Shown one piece after another: positions 43,890-55,198 of a stretch of 64,000 bases of DNA. Under the pieces are notes generated by a model. That model was given only the letters and a program-made list of their open reading frames with translations. It was not told the DNA's origin and did no database searches. The translations under genes and the position numbers were made by a program. The stretch is from NCBI RefSeq assembly GCF_905171765.1, contig NC_053390.1, forward strand, positions 506,512,301 through 506,576,300, in the 5' to 3' direction. Each line of letters starts with the position of its first letter. The stretch's first letter is position 1. The stretch comes from Bufo bufo. Taxonomy: Eukaryota > Chordata > Amphibia > Anura > Bufonidae.

Positions 43890-44148
43890 CTGTTAACAAA
43901 ACAGCATCTGATATACAGTACCTTTCAGGGGTTAAAAAAATCACATCTACAGCCTGCCAGCGAATGATCGCCGCTGGCAGGCTGTAGATCGGCTCGTTTA
44001 CCTTCCGATCCTGTGAACGCGCGCTCCTGTGTGCGCGCGTTCACAGGAAATCTCGCGTCTCGCGAGATGACGCGCCGATGCGTCCAGGAGGAATAACCCG
44101 GCCGCCCGCAGGACGTATCCCTGCGTTAGGCGGTCGGGAGGTGGTTAA
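43890..44148. repeat. CpG-rich series of three hairpins ending at TTAA
   Basis: CTACAGCCTGCCAGCG / CGCTGGCAGGCTGTAG (43946-43987), CCTGTGAACGCGCGCTCC / GTGCGCGCGTTCACAGG (44011-44047), and ATCTCGCG / CGCGAGAT (44050-44068), then GCGGTCGGGAGGTGGTTAA. The TTAA end suggests the terminus of a piggyBac-like non-autonomous element. Confidence 0.6.
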
Positions 44149-45990
44149 TACTGAAAAAATATAAACTTTTTATTTATACCATTTTGGGTGTGTATGACTT
44201 TTTGATCACCAAAAAACGGCGAATCAGCCAATTTGACTTTTTGTTACCTAATAATTATTTTTATATTTTAATAGTATGGATGTTTTCGCAGGTGGTGATG
44301 CCCATGATGTTTATTTTTATATTGTTTATGTATTTTGATTTTGGGGAAAGGGAGGTGAATTTTTTTTTATTTTTTATTTTTTATGGAACTATAACAAGCA
44401 ATCGTGCCGTCATTGTGGATAAATTTACACTTATTGTTAAGCAAATGAGCCATTGAAGCACCAAGAGGAGAACTTATGCAATTTGAGCACCCCACCAGCG
44501 ACACCCCTGGTGCTTAATACAGACACTTCCATTGCTTCAAACACCCCCCTCCCCCCTTAGATTGACAGTGCACCACGTCTTCTGCTGCTTACCACATGCA
44601 ACGTTGACATAATTTCACCCAGAAGTGTAGGCACCATTGTCTGCAGTCGCCTCCACTCCAGAGTGTAGTGACGTCAATGGCACGTGCGCACTAATCATCT
44701 TCCCTCTCGGCAAGCAGCAGAAGATGCCGGCACCTACAAAAAAAAATACAGGTATCATTTTACTCTACCAGGCTATATGCGTAGTTCAATAGGGTTGATC
44801 TAGGTTACAGAGCCTCTTTAATTATAATGGGGACAAGCAGAGATCTGGCCGCAACCTGGCAAATATGCAGAGAATCGGCCGGATAAATTGTTTTTGTCTG
44901 GCCGATTCCTGCTATTCTATGCCGGAAGGCTGTAGCGCTACTGTGAAACTAGCCTAACACTGGCTATATCTGTATATCCTGGGACTTAAAAATATTAGAA
45001 AAACTCTGTATTGTGCTGATAAATGTGTAATAAAACTCTTTTATATCTATAGTAAGGAAATTATCAAGTTTACAGAATCTCATACCAAAATGATGTTCAT
45101 GGTGGTGTCACATCATAGGATTGAGACGGTCAACAGAGCATGCTTCGGTGGAGTCAATGGCACTCTGGCATCTCAGAGGGATGACATCACAACAGATACC
45201 ACATCACAAAGCTGATCTGTAAATTGCTGCCGGCATTTTCACCCAGTATTATACATTTTAATGCCATACCTTGCCCTCTTGCTTGCTTTATCCTCCCTTT
45301 AAGTCTACTTTCACACTCGCGTTTTGGCTTTCCGTGTGTGAGATCCGCTCATCTCTAAATAGAACTGTAGGTGATACACACACATCAGTTATGTGGGTGA
45401 CATATAAAAAAAAACTGAATTCAATGTAAATTTTTACCTTGTAAATTTTTCAACCTTTACTTTGCAGCATAGGATAGGAAAGTGAAAGGAAAACTTTTTC
45501 ACTCTGGGGAAGTATGATTACAGCGATACTAACTAGATATATCAAATTTTTTTCTTTATAAGATTAATCCCCCCCCCCCAAAAGCAAGGGGAGGAGTTGG
45601 GAGGATTGAAGCACTTCCATTATGGGGGTGCTTATCAGTATGCAGGAGGTGCAAGGTGCACGGAGCAGTGACTGTAGCGCTGGCTGTACTCACCGTTCCC
45701 TGGTCTTCTTCTAGGCCCCTCTCTGCACTGCGTATAGCATCAGGACATAGTGGACGTAAGCATGCACTGTGACCTCACGATGTGCAATGTCAAGTCATAA
45801 TGCAGTGCAGAGCCGACAAAAGACCAGGGGGCGGTGAGTGCAGGAATAGCGCACTGACTGGATCTGTAGAGTGGCGGCACCATCTGGATAAGGAGAGGTA
45901 AGTTCACTTATTTATTATATGCTTGATCTGAGGTTTGATTGAGGCGGTGTGATCTGAGGTATAAAAACATTGGGGATCTAATTTGGGGGG
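44149..45990. other. Intergenic, no gene recognised
   Basis: Piggy-back-relic style text (TTTTTGATCACC, CATTTTGGGTGTGTA) to about 44400, a MITE fragment with CTTTCACACTCGCGTTTTGG at 45302-45345, and otherwise unassigned sequence. Confidence 0.55.
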
Positions 45991-47119
45991 GGGGGGTCTG
46001 ATCTGAGGTCTAATAAGGATTGTAAGTAATAAGCCAGAGTCTGTACTAGGCTTCTAGGCTCATTACATTTATATTATAGGACAGCAGGATTTTGAAGGCC
46101 AGATTTTGCTGAAATAGTTTTCAGGTGCCATGTCGCATTTGAAGGGATCCTGAGGTACTCTTATAGTAGAAACCTCAAGAAGTGACCCCATTTTGAAAAC
46201 AAAACCCTTCAAGGAATTTGTGAAGGGGTGTAGTAAGCACTCAGGGGCATTTTAGATGCTGGTCTTAATAAGCCCTATATGTGACAGTGGATTGCCGAAG
46301 TTATGTAGTGGCGCCGGTCTCTACATAACTTCGGCTCATGCAGTACCAATTCTAAATGTAAGACAGTTTCCTTGCTGTCTTACATTTAGACTATTTTCTA
46401 CACCTAAACCACACCCACTGTTCAGATCTTGTGTGAGCGGGGAAGAAGTCGCAGATTCTGCCGCACCATGGTGTGCAACGGAATCTGCGCCAGATATACG
46501 CCACGAAAGTGGCGTATATCTGGTCATAAATTACCACCTTAGACCCCACAGGCGTTTCATAGAATTTAGAAAACACATCATAGAATTTAAAAATAGCCGT
46601 AAAAATAAAAAATTACATGTTACAATAAAATGTCGCTTTAGCCCCACATTTTTCATTTTTACAAGGAGTAACAGGAGAAAATCACCCCACAATTTCTTAC
46701 CCATTTTCTCTTGAATACAGTAACACCCAGTATGTGGTCATAATCTTCTGTATGGGCTCACAGCTGGTTTCAGAAGTGAAGAAGCACCATTTGGCTTTTG
46801 GGGGGCAGATGTAGCTGGAATGGTTTTCAGGCTACCCTGACAGTGGAAACCTTGAGAAGTGACCCCATTTTGGAAACCACACCACTTAAGGAATTTATCT
46901 AGGAATGTAGTGAGCATTTTGACCCCCGAGATGTTTTCCAGATATAAATGTCTAGTGGATGGTGAAATGTAAATATGTAAGCTATGCGGAGTATATCAGT
47001 GTATAATAAGGTAGTAAACTTACAGGGTACATAAAGGATCAAATTTAAGAGACTGTTAATAGTTGGTACACTTTGAAGAAATCTTTTAGGCTGAAGCCAG
47101 GTTTTTCTGGGCAAGAACA

Positions 47120-47580
47120 CTTTTAGAACACATTCTACATCTATTTTTGGTCCTTCCCCTCCTCACTGTTTGGGGGACTTCACCAGAGAGATCTTGCCTT
47201 GCTACAACAGAGGCACTGTAACTTTCAGAAGTACTGGGGCCCTCCCCTTCCTGGTTTTGAAGGCATTATACAGTGCCATTTGTACAATAGGCACACCCAG
47301 CTTTTTGTATTACACATTTGTTTTCCACATGGCACTGTAGGGCTTCAGAATTTGATCTGAAAGATCAAGACCTCCCGTGTGCCTATTGTAGTTCAGGATA
47401 CAGTCTGGCTTGGGGGTAGTGGTAGGGGGCAGGGGAGTTGGTATTCACGTTAATGGTGGTCAGTACAAGGGAATCCCTCATGTCCTTGAACTACCAACAT
47501 GTTCTCATTAAGGAGACCCCTGCTATCACCCTATCTGAGTGGTTGCCCAAACAGGGGTTTAGGGAGGCTTCTCTAATTTT
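47120..47580 (-). pseudogene. piggyBac transposase relic, C-terminal half
   Basis: Minus-strand frames read PKPDCILNYNRHTGGLDLSD, then QILKPYSAMWKT and VPIVQMALYNAF, clearly homologous to the YNRYMGGVDLSDQ region of the element at 23.3 kb. The third catalytic Asp is retained in GGLD. Stops interrupt the frame (one after KTNV) and no longer ORF survives. Confidence 0.8.
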
Positions 47581-47625
47581 TGTATACAGTGCTGCAAGCT
47601 AGATTACCTTTGAAACTTAGACACT

Positions 47626-47830
47626 TAAAGTGGTTGTCCAGCTGTTAATACTGATGACCTATCGTCAGGATAGGTCATCAATATCTGATCTGCAGGGTCT
47701 GACACCCGGGACCCCTGCCGATCAACCGTTTAAAGAGGACGCAGTGCTCTATGCGAGCGCCACTTCTCGTTCATTACCGTTCACTTAGTGAAGACTAGAA
47801 AGCGGCACTCGCATGGAGCGCCACAATTTT
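47626..47830. repeat. Dispersed 'AAAGTGGTTGTCC' repeat
   Basis: Starts TTAAAGTGGTTGTCCAG, then a hairpin GATGACCTATCGTCAGGATA / TAGGTCATC, TATCTGATCTGC and GACACCCGGGACCCC. Same family as 28687-29030. Confidence 0.65.
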
Positions 47831-47897
47831 TCACATTTTCAAGACAATTTTCAATACTGACTTTTTAAAGAGCAAATTCTAAAGTGATTTTGAGGGG

Positions 47898-48510
47898 CTT
47901 ACTGTCACGTAGTGATGTGGGAGGGAACACCACAACGACAACAGGAGGGAAGGGAAAAGGAACTAGGCCTCAAAGCTAGGGAAAGGGAAACAGACACCTC
48001 CTATGGAAACCCTAATCCTAGCCCTGACTCCTATCCGTAAGAACGGACCTTAAGGGGTAGGAATGTTCATACACTAGAACCTATGACCCTGGAAACCCTG
48101 AATTGCCCTGGAGTAGTGTCTGGGCTTGAGACGGCCTGTTCTTTCCAATATGAAAGAACCAGTGTCTCCCTGAGGCCTAGTAACAAAAGACAGAGGGGAA
48201 ACAACAAAATATAAAGGGGAAGTAACACTTAACTTCTGAAGTAAATGGACGAGCAGGAACTCAGAAGAGGACCACACGCCAGCACTTCTAATACCAAACT
48301 GAAGCTATCAACCGCATAGCATGATGGGTAAAGCCAGACTAAATAGAAGAGTTGGAATGACCACTAAGCTACACCTGAGACAAAAGGTGTGGTCATTACC
48401 AGCAACAACACTGAAAACAAGTGAAACCAAAGAGGCTGTCAGATCACATAGCGTGCAGCCAGTCTCTTAGATCTTCTGACACCTGTCACGTTAGAGACCG
48501 TGACACTTAC
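47898..48510 (+). mobile_element. Solo LTR with 5-bp target duplication
   Basis: CTTAC at 47898-47902 and 48506-48510 flanks a 603-bp sequence starting TGTCACGTAGTG and ending GAGACCGTGACA. TG...CA ends plus a 5-bp duplication are typical of LTR retrotransposons, and no internal region is left. Orientation cannot be fixed because both ends are mutually complementary (TGTCACG/CGTGACA). The short ORF inside is not a gene. Confidence 0.75.
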
Positions 48511-48802
48511 ATAATAGATATCAACACAACCATGATGCAATTTTAGAAACTACACCCCTCAAATTATTCAAAACTGATTTTATAAACTTTGTTAAAAATG
48601 AAGGTAAAATTTAAAAATGTCACTTATTTTGCAGATTTTCCATTTTAATAATTTTTTTCTGTAACACTGCAAAGGTTAACAGCAAAACAAACACTTAATA
48701 TTTATTACCCTGATTCTGCAGTTTACAAAATCACCCCATATTTGGTTGTAAACTGCTCTATGGGCACACAGCAGGGCGCAGAAGGGAAGGAGCGCCATAT
48801 GA

Positions 48803-49992
48803 ATGCAGCGTCCCACTACATGTGTGTGTGCTCTGCTTAAAAGCACTTTTTACCCTAAAAATTGTATTATGCTATGTTATGTGATTTTTGTACTAACTTA
48901 TCTGCAAAATCCCTGTTACCAGGCAGATTAGGTGTAATTTATACAGTACAGACCAAAAGTTTGGACACACCTTCTCATTCAAAGAGTTTTCCTTATTTTC
49001 ATGACTATGAAGACATCAAAACGATGAATTAACACATGTGGAATTATATACATAACAAAGAAGTGTGAAACAACTGAAAATATGTCATATTCTAGGTTCT
49101 TCAAAGTAGCCACCTTTTGCTTTGATTACTGCTTTGCACACTCTTGGCATTCTCTTGATGAGCTTCAAGAGGTAGTCACCTGAAATGGTCTTCCAACAGT
49201 CTTGAATGAGTTCCCAGAGATGCTTAGCACTTGTTGGCCCTTTTGCCTTCACTCTGCGGTCCAGCTCACCCCAAACCATCTCAATTGGGTTCAAGTCCGG
49301 TGACTCTGGAGGCAAGATCATCTGGTGCAGCACCCCATCACTCTCCTTCATGGTCAAATAGTCCTTACTTTCAAAGTTTTCCCAATTTTTCGGCTGACTG
49401 ACTGACCTTCATTTCTTAAAGTAATGATGGCCACTCGTTTTTCTTTACTTAGCTGCTTTTTTCTTGCCATAATACAAATTCTAACAGTCTATTCAGTAGG
49501 ACTATCAGCTGTGTATCCACCTGACTTCTCCTCAACGCAACTGATGGTCCCAACCCCATTTATACGGCAAGAAATCCCACTTATTAAACCTGACAGGGCA
49601 CACCTGTGAAGTGAAAACCATTTCAGGGGACTACCTCTTGAAGTTCATCAAGAGAATGCCAAGAGTGTGCAAAGCAGTAATCAAAGCAAAAGGTGGCTAC
49701 TTTGAAGAACCTAGAATATGACATATTTTCAGTTGTTTCACACTTGTTTGTTATGTATATAATTCCACATGTGTTAATTCATAGTTTTGATGCCTTCAGT
49801 GTGAATCTACAATTTTCATAGTCATGAAAATAAAGAAAACTCTTTGAATGAGAAGGTGTGTCCAAACTTTTGGTCTGTACTGTACATCCCACCACTAGAT
49901 GGGGATAACACTTAGGTTCTATATATACCTAGTGAGACAGATTAGGAGAGGATTCAAATTCAAACAGAGATAAGAATGCAGAGTGAAGACTT
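48803..49992 (+). repeat. Direct repeat, left copy, interrupted by a Tc1 fold-back element
   Basis: ATGCAGCGTCCCACTACATG at 48803 and GCAGAGTGAAGACTT ending at 49992 match 50491-50749 in order. The 939-bp Tc1 element splits it at a TA. These may be LTRs of a small retroelement or two copies of a MITE. Confidence 0.8.
48942..49884 (-). mobile_element. Tc1 fold-back element, copy 2 (939 bp)
   Basis: TA at 48942-48943 and 49883-49884, CAGTACAGACC...GGTCTGTACTG ends. Same length (939 bp) and structure as 42940-43878, with scattered substitutions (e.g. CTGCGGTCC versus CTGCAGTCC, CCGGTGACTCTGG versus CCGGTGACTGTGG). The minus frame 49357-49085 carries the C-terminal transposase remnant. The unfilled target is visible at about 50630 in the other direct repeat. 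Confidence 0.92.
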
Positions 49993-50490
49993 TATCCTGT
50001 TAACCCCTTTTTACCCCATTTTCAGGTTATCAAGGGACTATGTTAATGCAATGTTTGAAGCATACTACCCAGAAAGACTTTTCTGTGCTTATCCTTTTTA
50101 CAACAAAAACTTTTGCACTTTAAAAAGTTTTATACATGTTTTATACCCCATTTTAGGTATGGACTCTGTCTTCTGAACCATATCATGGACTTTACTGCCC
50201 TTATGTGAGATCATTCTTTAATAACCATTTTTGGCCGTAACACATCTACCATAAAGAAATTTTTAAAAAAAGTATGTGATATATTTTATATATTTGCCTA
50301 GAATGTATTTTTGTGCATAACCCTTTATTCACAGGAGGTTATTGAAGAGTCATGATAATACATTGCAATGTTCGTATCCACATGTGCATGTTTGGTGGTG
50401 TGTATTTGGTGAATTTCAGGACACGGCTTAGAGATCCACAGCTTCAGACATTACCAACGTCGAGGGCGACTTATATTTTACCATGGGGAT

Positions 50491-50749
50491 ATGCAGCGTC
50501 CCACTACATGTGTGTGTGCTTTGCTTAAAAGCACTTTTTACCCTAAAAATTGTATTATGCTATGTTATGTGACTTTGTACTAACTTATCTGCAAAATCCC
50601 TGTTAACAGGCAGATTAGGTGTAATTTATACATCCCACCACTAGATGGGGATAACACTTAGGTTCTATATATACCTAGGTCAGACCTAGTAAAACAGATT
50701 AGGAGAGGATTCAAATTCAAACAGAGATGAGAATGCAGAGTGAAGACTT
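50491..50749 (+). repeat. Direct repeat, right copy (no Tc1 insertion)
   Basis: Reads through GGTGTAATTTATACATCCCA without interruption exactly where the left copy contains the Tc1 element. It has an extra GTCAGACCTAGT-type 12-bp insertion relative to the left copy. Confidence 0.85.
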
Positions 50750-51580
50750 CACACCACAGATTAGTGAGTGGTGCCAACTTTGCTATGTGGTAGTACCAAG
50801 GTGTGAGGCGCAGAAGAGCATTTTCCTTCTGTGGCCGGACTATATACTTGCATCCCTGACCAGTAGGAGAGAGTTTGCCTCCTTGGAATAGAAACAAGCA
50901 TCAGAAAGATTCATTGGTGATAATAGCCATTATTTAGGGCCACAGACACCTTTGCGCATGGTGGAGGACTTATAGCTTCTGGCAGCCACACCATAATTCT
51001 GGGAAACAGATTAGCTACCTGTCCCAATATTCAGCTTGGAGGGAAAGGACAAGGTATAGGACTGAGCACATCAACAGGAATAAGGTACTCCATAACCACA
51101 GCCTGAATCAGGGCCTAATAAAGCCTAGGAACATTGGATTCGCAGATTAACTCTAATACCAACAAGAGACTGTATTCTGTACTGCTGCAGCCAAAGTCAA
51201 CATCAGTAAAAGTTGTGAGTTGTATCTTACCACTGTCTACCTCATTATTACTACTAATGGTTGTACCACCATTAACGGTACTGGCGTCACAACAAATACC
51301 ATCAAGGGACTCAGCCGCAACAAGCACCCTAAGCACCCCTAACATCAAGGGCACCTCAACCACCATCTTGGCTGATGCTTCCCTACCACAGAGCGTGCCC
51401 CGTAGGATTTTGTGCTGTCCACCTCAACACTGTGCTGCCAGCCCAGGGAGGCTTTCTGCTAACCGTGAGTAAACTGATTAACTGTGTGTTATTATTTGGC
51501 CCCTCATCGGTCCACCGTGCACCTCACGTGTTGCCAATGCGCTACTGGCTGGCTGCATGGATTTTGGATGGCAGATTTCA
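50750..51580. other. Unassigned sequence downstream of the direct repeat
   Basis: The 112-codon frame at 51134-51472 is Ser/Thr/Leu-rich with no recognisable domain. CCTAATAAAGCC near 51115 could be a polyadenylation signal of an LTR. I cannot assign a family. Confidence 0.4.
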
Positions 51581-52046
51581 CTGGGATAATAAAAAAATCC
51601 TGTTTTTGAGTTGCCATTTTATTTTTTATTTTTGGGGTGATTGTCTTATGTGTGGGCTTGTTTTTTGTGGGATATGGTGATGGTTTCAGTGGTACTATTT
51701 TGGGGTGCATACAACTTTTTGAATTGGAAAAAAAACATACAATTCCGCCAAGGTTTTTGGGGTTTTTACATCACTGGCTCACTGTATGCTAAAAATTACA
51801 TGATGTCCTTAAATTTACTGCTCAATACGATTGCGGCAATACCAAACTTGTATAGTTTTTATTTTGTTTAATTACTTATATAAATATAAAAACCTAAATC
51901 TAAATGTTCTTTGCCTCGCCATATTCTGACAGCCATAACTTTTTTATATTTTAGTCTACAGTGCTGTATGAGAGCTTGTTTTTGTGTAAAGAACTGTAGT
52001 TTTTATTTGTACCGTTTATGTGGTATATAGAACTTTTTGATCACTG
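51580..52046. repeat. piggyBac-related non-coding relic
   Basis: TTTTTTGTGGGATATGG, CTATTTTGGGGTGCATACAAC and GCGGCAATACCAAACTTGTA are phrases shared with 32.1 kb and 56.7-57.3 kb copies. No transposase. Confidence 0.5.
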
Positions 52047-52410
52047 TTAGGCCTCATGCACACGGCCATTGCCCAGCCGTGGCCGTATTGCGAAACCACA
52101 AACAGCGGGCACCGGCCGTGTACTCCCGGCATCACAGATGCGGACCCATTCACTTGAATCCGGAGCTGCGGTGCAGACTGGAGGCACTGAACCCCACGAA
52201 AACACTACGGAGTGCTTACGTGGTGTTTCTGTCCGTGCCTCTGCACCGCAAAAAAATAGTACATGTATTATTATGCGGTGCGGATGGATCACGGACCCAT
52301 TCAAGTTGAATGGGTCTCGATCCGCCCCAGCTGCCACACGTACGTTTCCCATGCATTGGGGGCCACAAATTGCGGAACGGCTGCACAGCGGCCGTGTGCA
52401 TAACGCCTTA
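52047..52410. mobile_element. Harbinger-like MITE
   Basis: TTA at 52047-52049 and 52408-52410. Ends GGCCTCATGCACACGGCC and GGCCGTGTGCATAACGCC are inverted repeats. The interior has GACCCATTCACTTGAATCCG and CCCATTCAAGTTGAATGGG motifs. Confidence 0.82.
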
Positions 52411-52754
52411 TTAAATTTTTGGGGGCGGACAAGATGACTAAAAAAATTGAAAATCACGTGTTTATGGCGTTCACTGCACAGAAATTATGTAAAATATTTT
52501 TTTAGTTCAGAAATTTTCAGATGCAGCGATACCTAATATGATTATTTTTTAGATTGTAAGAAGGTACAAGGAATCATCGTGGATGATGGATATGTGTCAC
52601 CGAGGTTCCTGGCCTCAGTGGAGTAAGAGCCGGTTTTTATGTGTAAGCAGCAGTTGCTGTTTGACACCTTAATACTTAGTATGGCTGTATAGCTGATCCA
52701 GGACAGATCTTACTTAGACCTTTAGGAATACGTGAATCCCTAACAGGTGAATCC

Positions 52755-53400
52755 ATAACAGGGAGAGACTTCCCGGTACTGTGGCCTGCTACAAGAGTGA
52801 CTGATAACTATGAGACAGGGTTAACTCCAGCAGAGTGGCCTGGCTCCAGGGGGAGGACAGAACCATGGGAATCCGAGGCTGAAGGGCCAGCGGTAGGGGT
52901 AACCACCACTTCGGTTGAAGAGAGGGGGACAACCCCACTGAATGTAATGGTGGGATATGTAGAGGACTTGCCACCGGGGCCTGAGCTGGCCGACCTTAAT
53001 GTCTCTGGGGATAATTTTGGTACTGCACAACACCGAGACCCAACCCTATTTTGAGCTTGGGTAAATGTAATAATAGTAGATGATGAACCACAACAACCAG
53101 GGGCAGAGTCAGTGTTTCCCCCGTTTTGTGGTTCATTAGAAAAGGTTGTATCGGGTAAACCAACTGCGGGGTGAACATATTGAACAGTTAGTGGTGCCCC
53201 AGGCCTATCGCAAACTTGTGTTAGCCCACCACCCACCACCATGTTCTCGGGGGGCATATGGGAATACAGAAAACACAGGACCGGATACTACAACAGTTTT
53301 ACAGGCCCAGTGTGTGTAGAGAGGTGGACAAATTCTATAAGTCTTGCCCGACCTGCCAGGCAACTAGCCCCCAGCACCTTTTCCGCAGTCCCTTGGTACA
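52755..53400 (+). pseudogene. Second Gmr1-like fragment: pre-integrase region and integrase zinc domain
   Basis: The frame 52797-53054 ends with FGTAQHRDPTLF. The following frames carry the same text as the first copy: GAACCACAACAACCAGGGG then GCAGAGTCAGTGTTT at 53078-53115 versus 39763-39800. The zinc-domain region then continues in shifted frames (SPPPTTMFSGG, SLARPARQLAP). Frameshifts and in-frame stops are present; the catalytic core is absent. Confidence 0.75.
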
Positions 53401-54042
53401 GTTTGACAGTGAAGCTCAGGAGGTGTGTGTGCTGTGATCTGGTAATTTGCCTCTGTACTGCGTCTGTACACCCTACACCTCTGTACTGCGTCTGTACACC
53501 TGTCTACCAGAGCGAATCTCCACAATATATTTTATATGTAAAGTTGGGAATGGGAGGGGTAATTTAAACTTTTAATATTTTGGTGTTTTTTTTGTTTTGT
53601 TTTTTACTTTTTTGTATTCTTTGTTTAACTATTAGCCCCTTTAGAGGGCTAGAACCTGGAATCTTTTGATCCCTTGTCCTATGCACCCTAACAGAGATCA
53701 GTTAGGGTGAACAGGATTTTAACACTGTCCCTGCTGAGCTATGCCTCGTGCATAGTTCAGCAGGCATATTACCATAGCAGTCCTGGAAGGATTCAGCAGA
53801 GTCCAGGCTGCCATGGTAACCGATCAGAGCACAGATCCAATCAGAAGGCAGAGGGAGCAGAATCCCTCTGTCTAACTCCACAGATACTGCGATCAGCATT
53901 GATTGCGGCATCTGAAGGGTTAAATAATAGGGTTCGGTGGGATCGCCATTCCGTCATTGCGACCGGGAGCCTGCTGTATGATACAGCAGCCCGCTCCATA
54001 CACATGCAGGCGCATAATGCTGTACATGTATGGCATTATGCG

Positions 54043-54706
54043 TTAAAGGGAACTTTTCACCTGGATTTTGGGTATAGAGCTGAGGACATGGGCTACTAGA
54101 TTGCCGCTAGCACATCCGCAATATCCAGTCCCCATAGCTCTCTGTGCTTTTATTGTGTAAAAAAATAAAGATTTTATAGATATGTAAATTAACCTTAGAT
54201 GAGTCCTGTCAGAGATGAGTCCAGCGTTCTCTGACTCTGAGCCCACCCCACGCCCACTGTGAAGGATCCCAGCTCCGCCCCGCATCCTCCGAATCTCCTC
54301 CTTGCTCCCCGACATCACAAAGCTAGAGCGCCGTAATCTCGCAATGCGCGAGCTAGCGCATGCGCAGTTCGTTCCCTGAGGCTGATGCCAGCACAGCACA
54401 GCTAGCTCGTGCATTGCGAGATTACGGCGCTCTAGTTTTGCGACGTCGGGGAACAAGGAGAAGAGTCGGAGGATGCGGAGCGGTGCTGGGCTCCTTAACA
54501 GTGGGCGTGGCTGGGCTCAGAGAACGCTGGACTCATCTCTGACAGGACTCATCTAAGGTTAATTTACATATGTATAAAAAAAATATTTTTACACAATAAT
54601 AGCAGAGAGAGCTATGGGGACTTGATATTGCGGATGTGCTAGCGGCAATCTAGCAGCCCATGTCCTCATCTCTATACACAAAATCCCGGTGACAGGTTCC
54701 CTTTAA
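54043..54706. mobile_element. TTAA-flanked long inverted-repeat MITE (copy C)
   Basis: TTAA at 54043-54046 and 54703-54706. Termini AGGGAACTTTTCACC and GGTGACAGGTTCCCT. Long complementary arms include GAGTCCAGCGTTCTCTGA / TCAGAGAACGCTGGACTC and GCGCCGTAATCTCGCAATGC and its complement. GC-rich centre. Confidence 0.82.
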
Positions 54707-55198
54707 GTGGTTACGGTATAGCGAAATAGGGAATATGTATCAGATAAAATACATGATAAAGCACTGCCCTTTCCTTTTGTGTTAATATACCATTCTTGGA
54801 TGAATAGGATCAGAACAACAATTAAAGGTGTTATCCAAGACTGAATAACGTCCGCACAATGCTGGGACCCGCGATACTGAGAATACTTACCTGGTTCCAG
54901 ACGCCGGTTTCCTTCGAGATCGCTCCACACCTGTCTTTGCATCTCTCCTGCGTGCAGAAAACAACAGAGAATGTGTGCAGCCAATAGCGGCACTTGCAGA
55001 ATGTATTGAAACATGCATTGCATAACCGCAGATAGTGGAATTTCAAAGCACTCCTGTGATATGTTACAGAAAATCATATTAGAGGTAAGGTGGTGAGAGC
55101 AGACGTGGGAGTGAGAGGAAATGAACGCAATGCTTTTCGTCAACACCCACAAATGGGAACATTCTCATGTTCCTAATGTGCTCACTGCTCTAGTGTCA

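Larger units (their letters stand above)
46070..48802. mobile_element. Second, decayed piggyBac element
   Basis: Left-type non-coding text (GTGACCCCATTTTGAAAAC, CCTTCAAGGAATTTGTGAAG) at 46.07-46.9 kb, the transposase relic at 47.12-47.58 kb, and more non-coding text (GAAACTACACCCCTCAAATT) at 48.54-48.79 kb. Interruptions: a TTAA-type repeat at 47.63 kb and a solo LTR at 47.9-48.5 kb. Ends not resolved. Confidence 0.6.
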
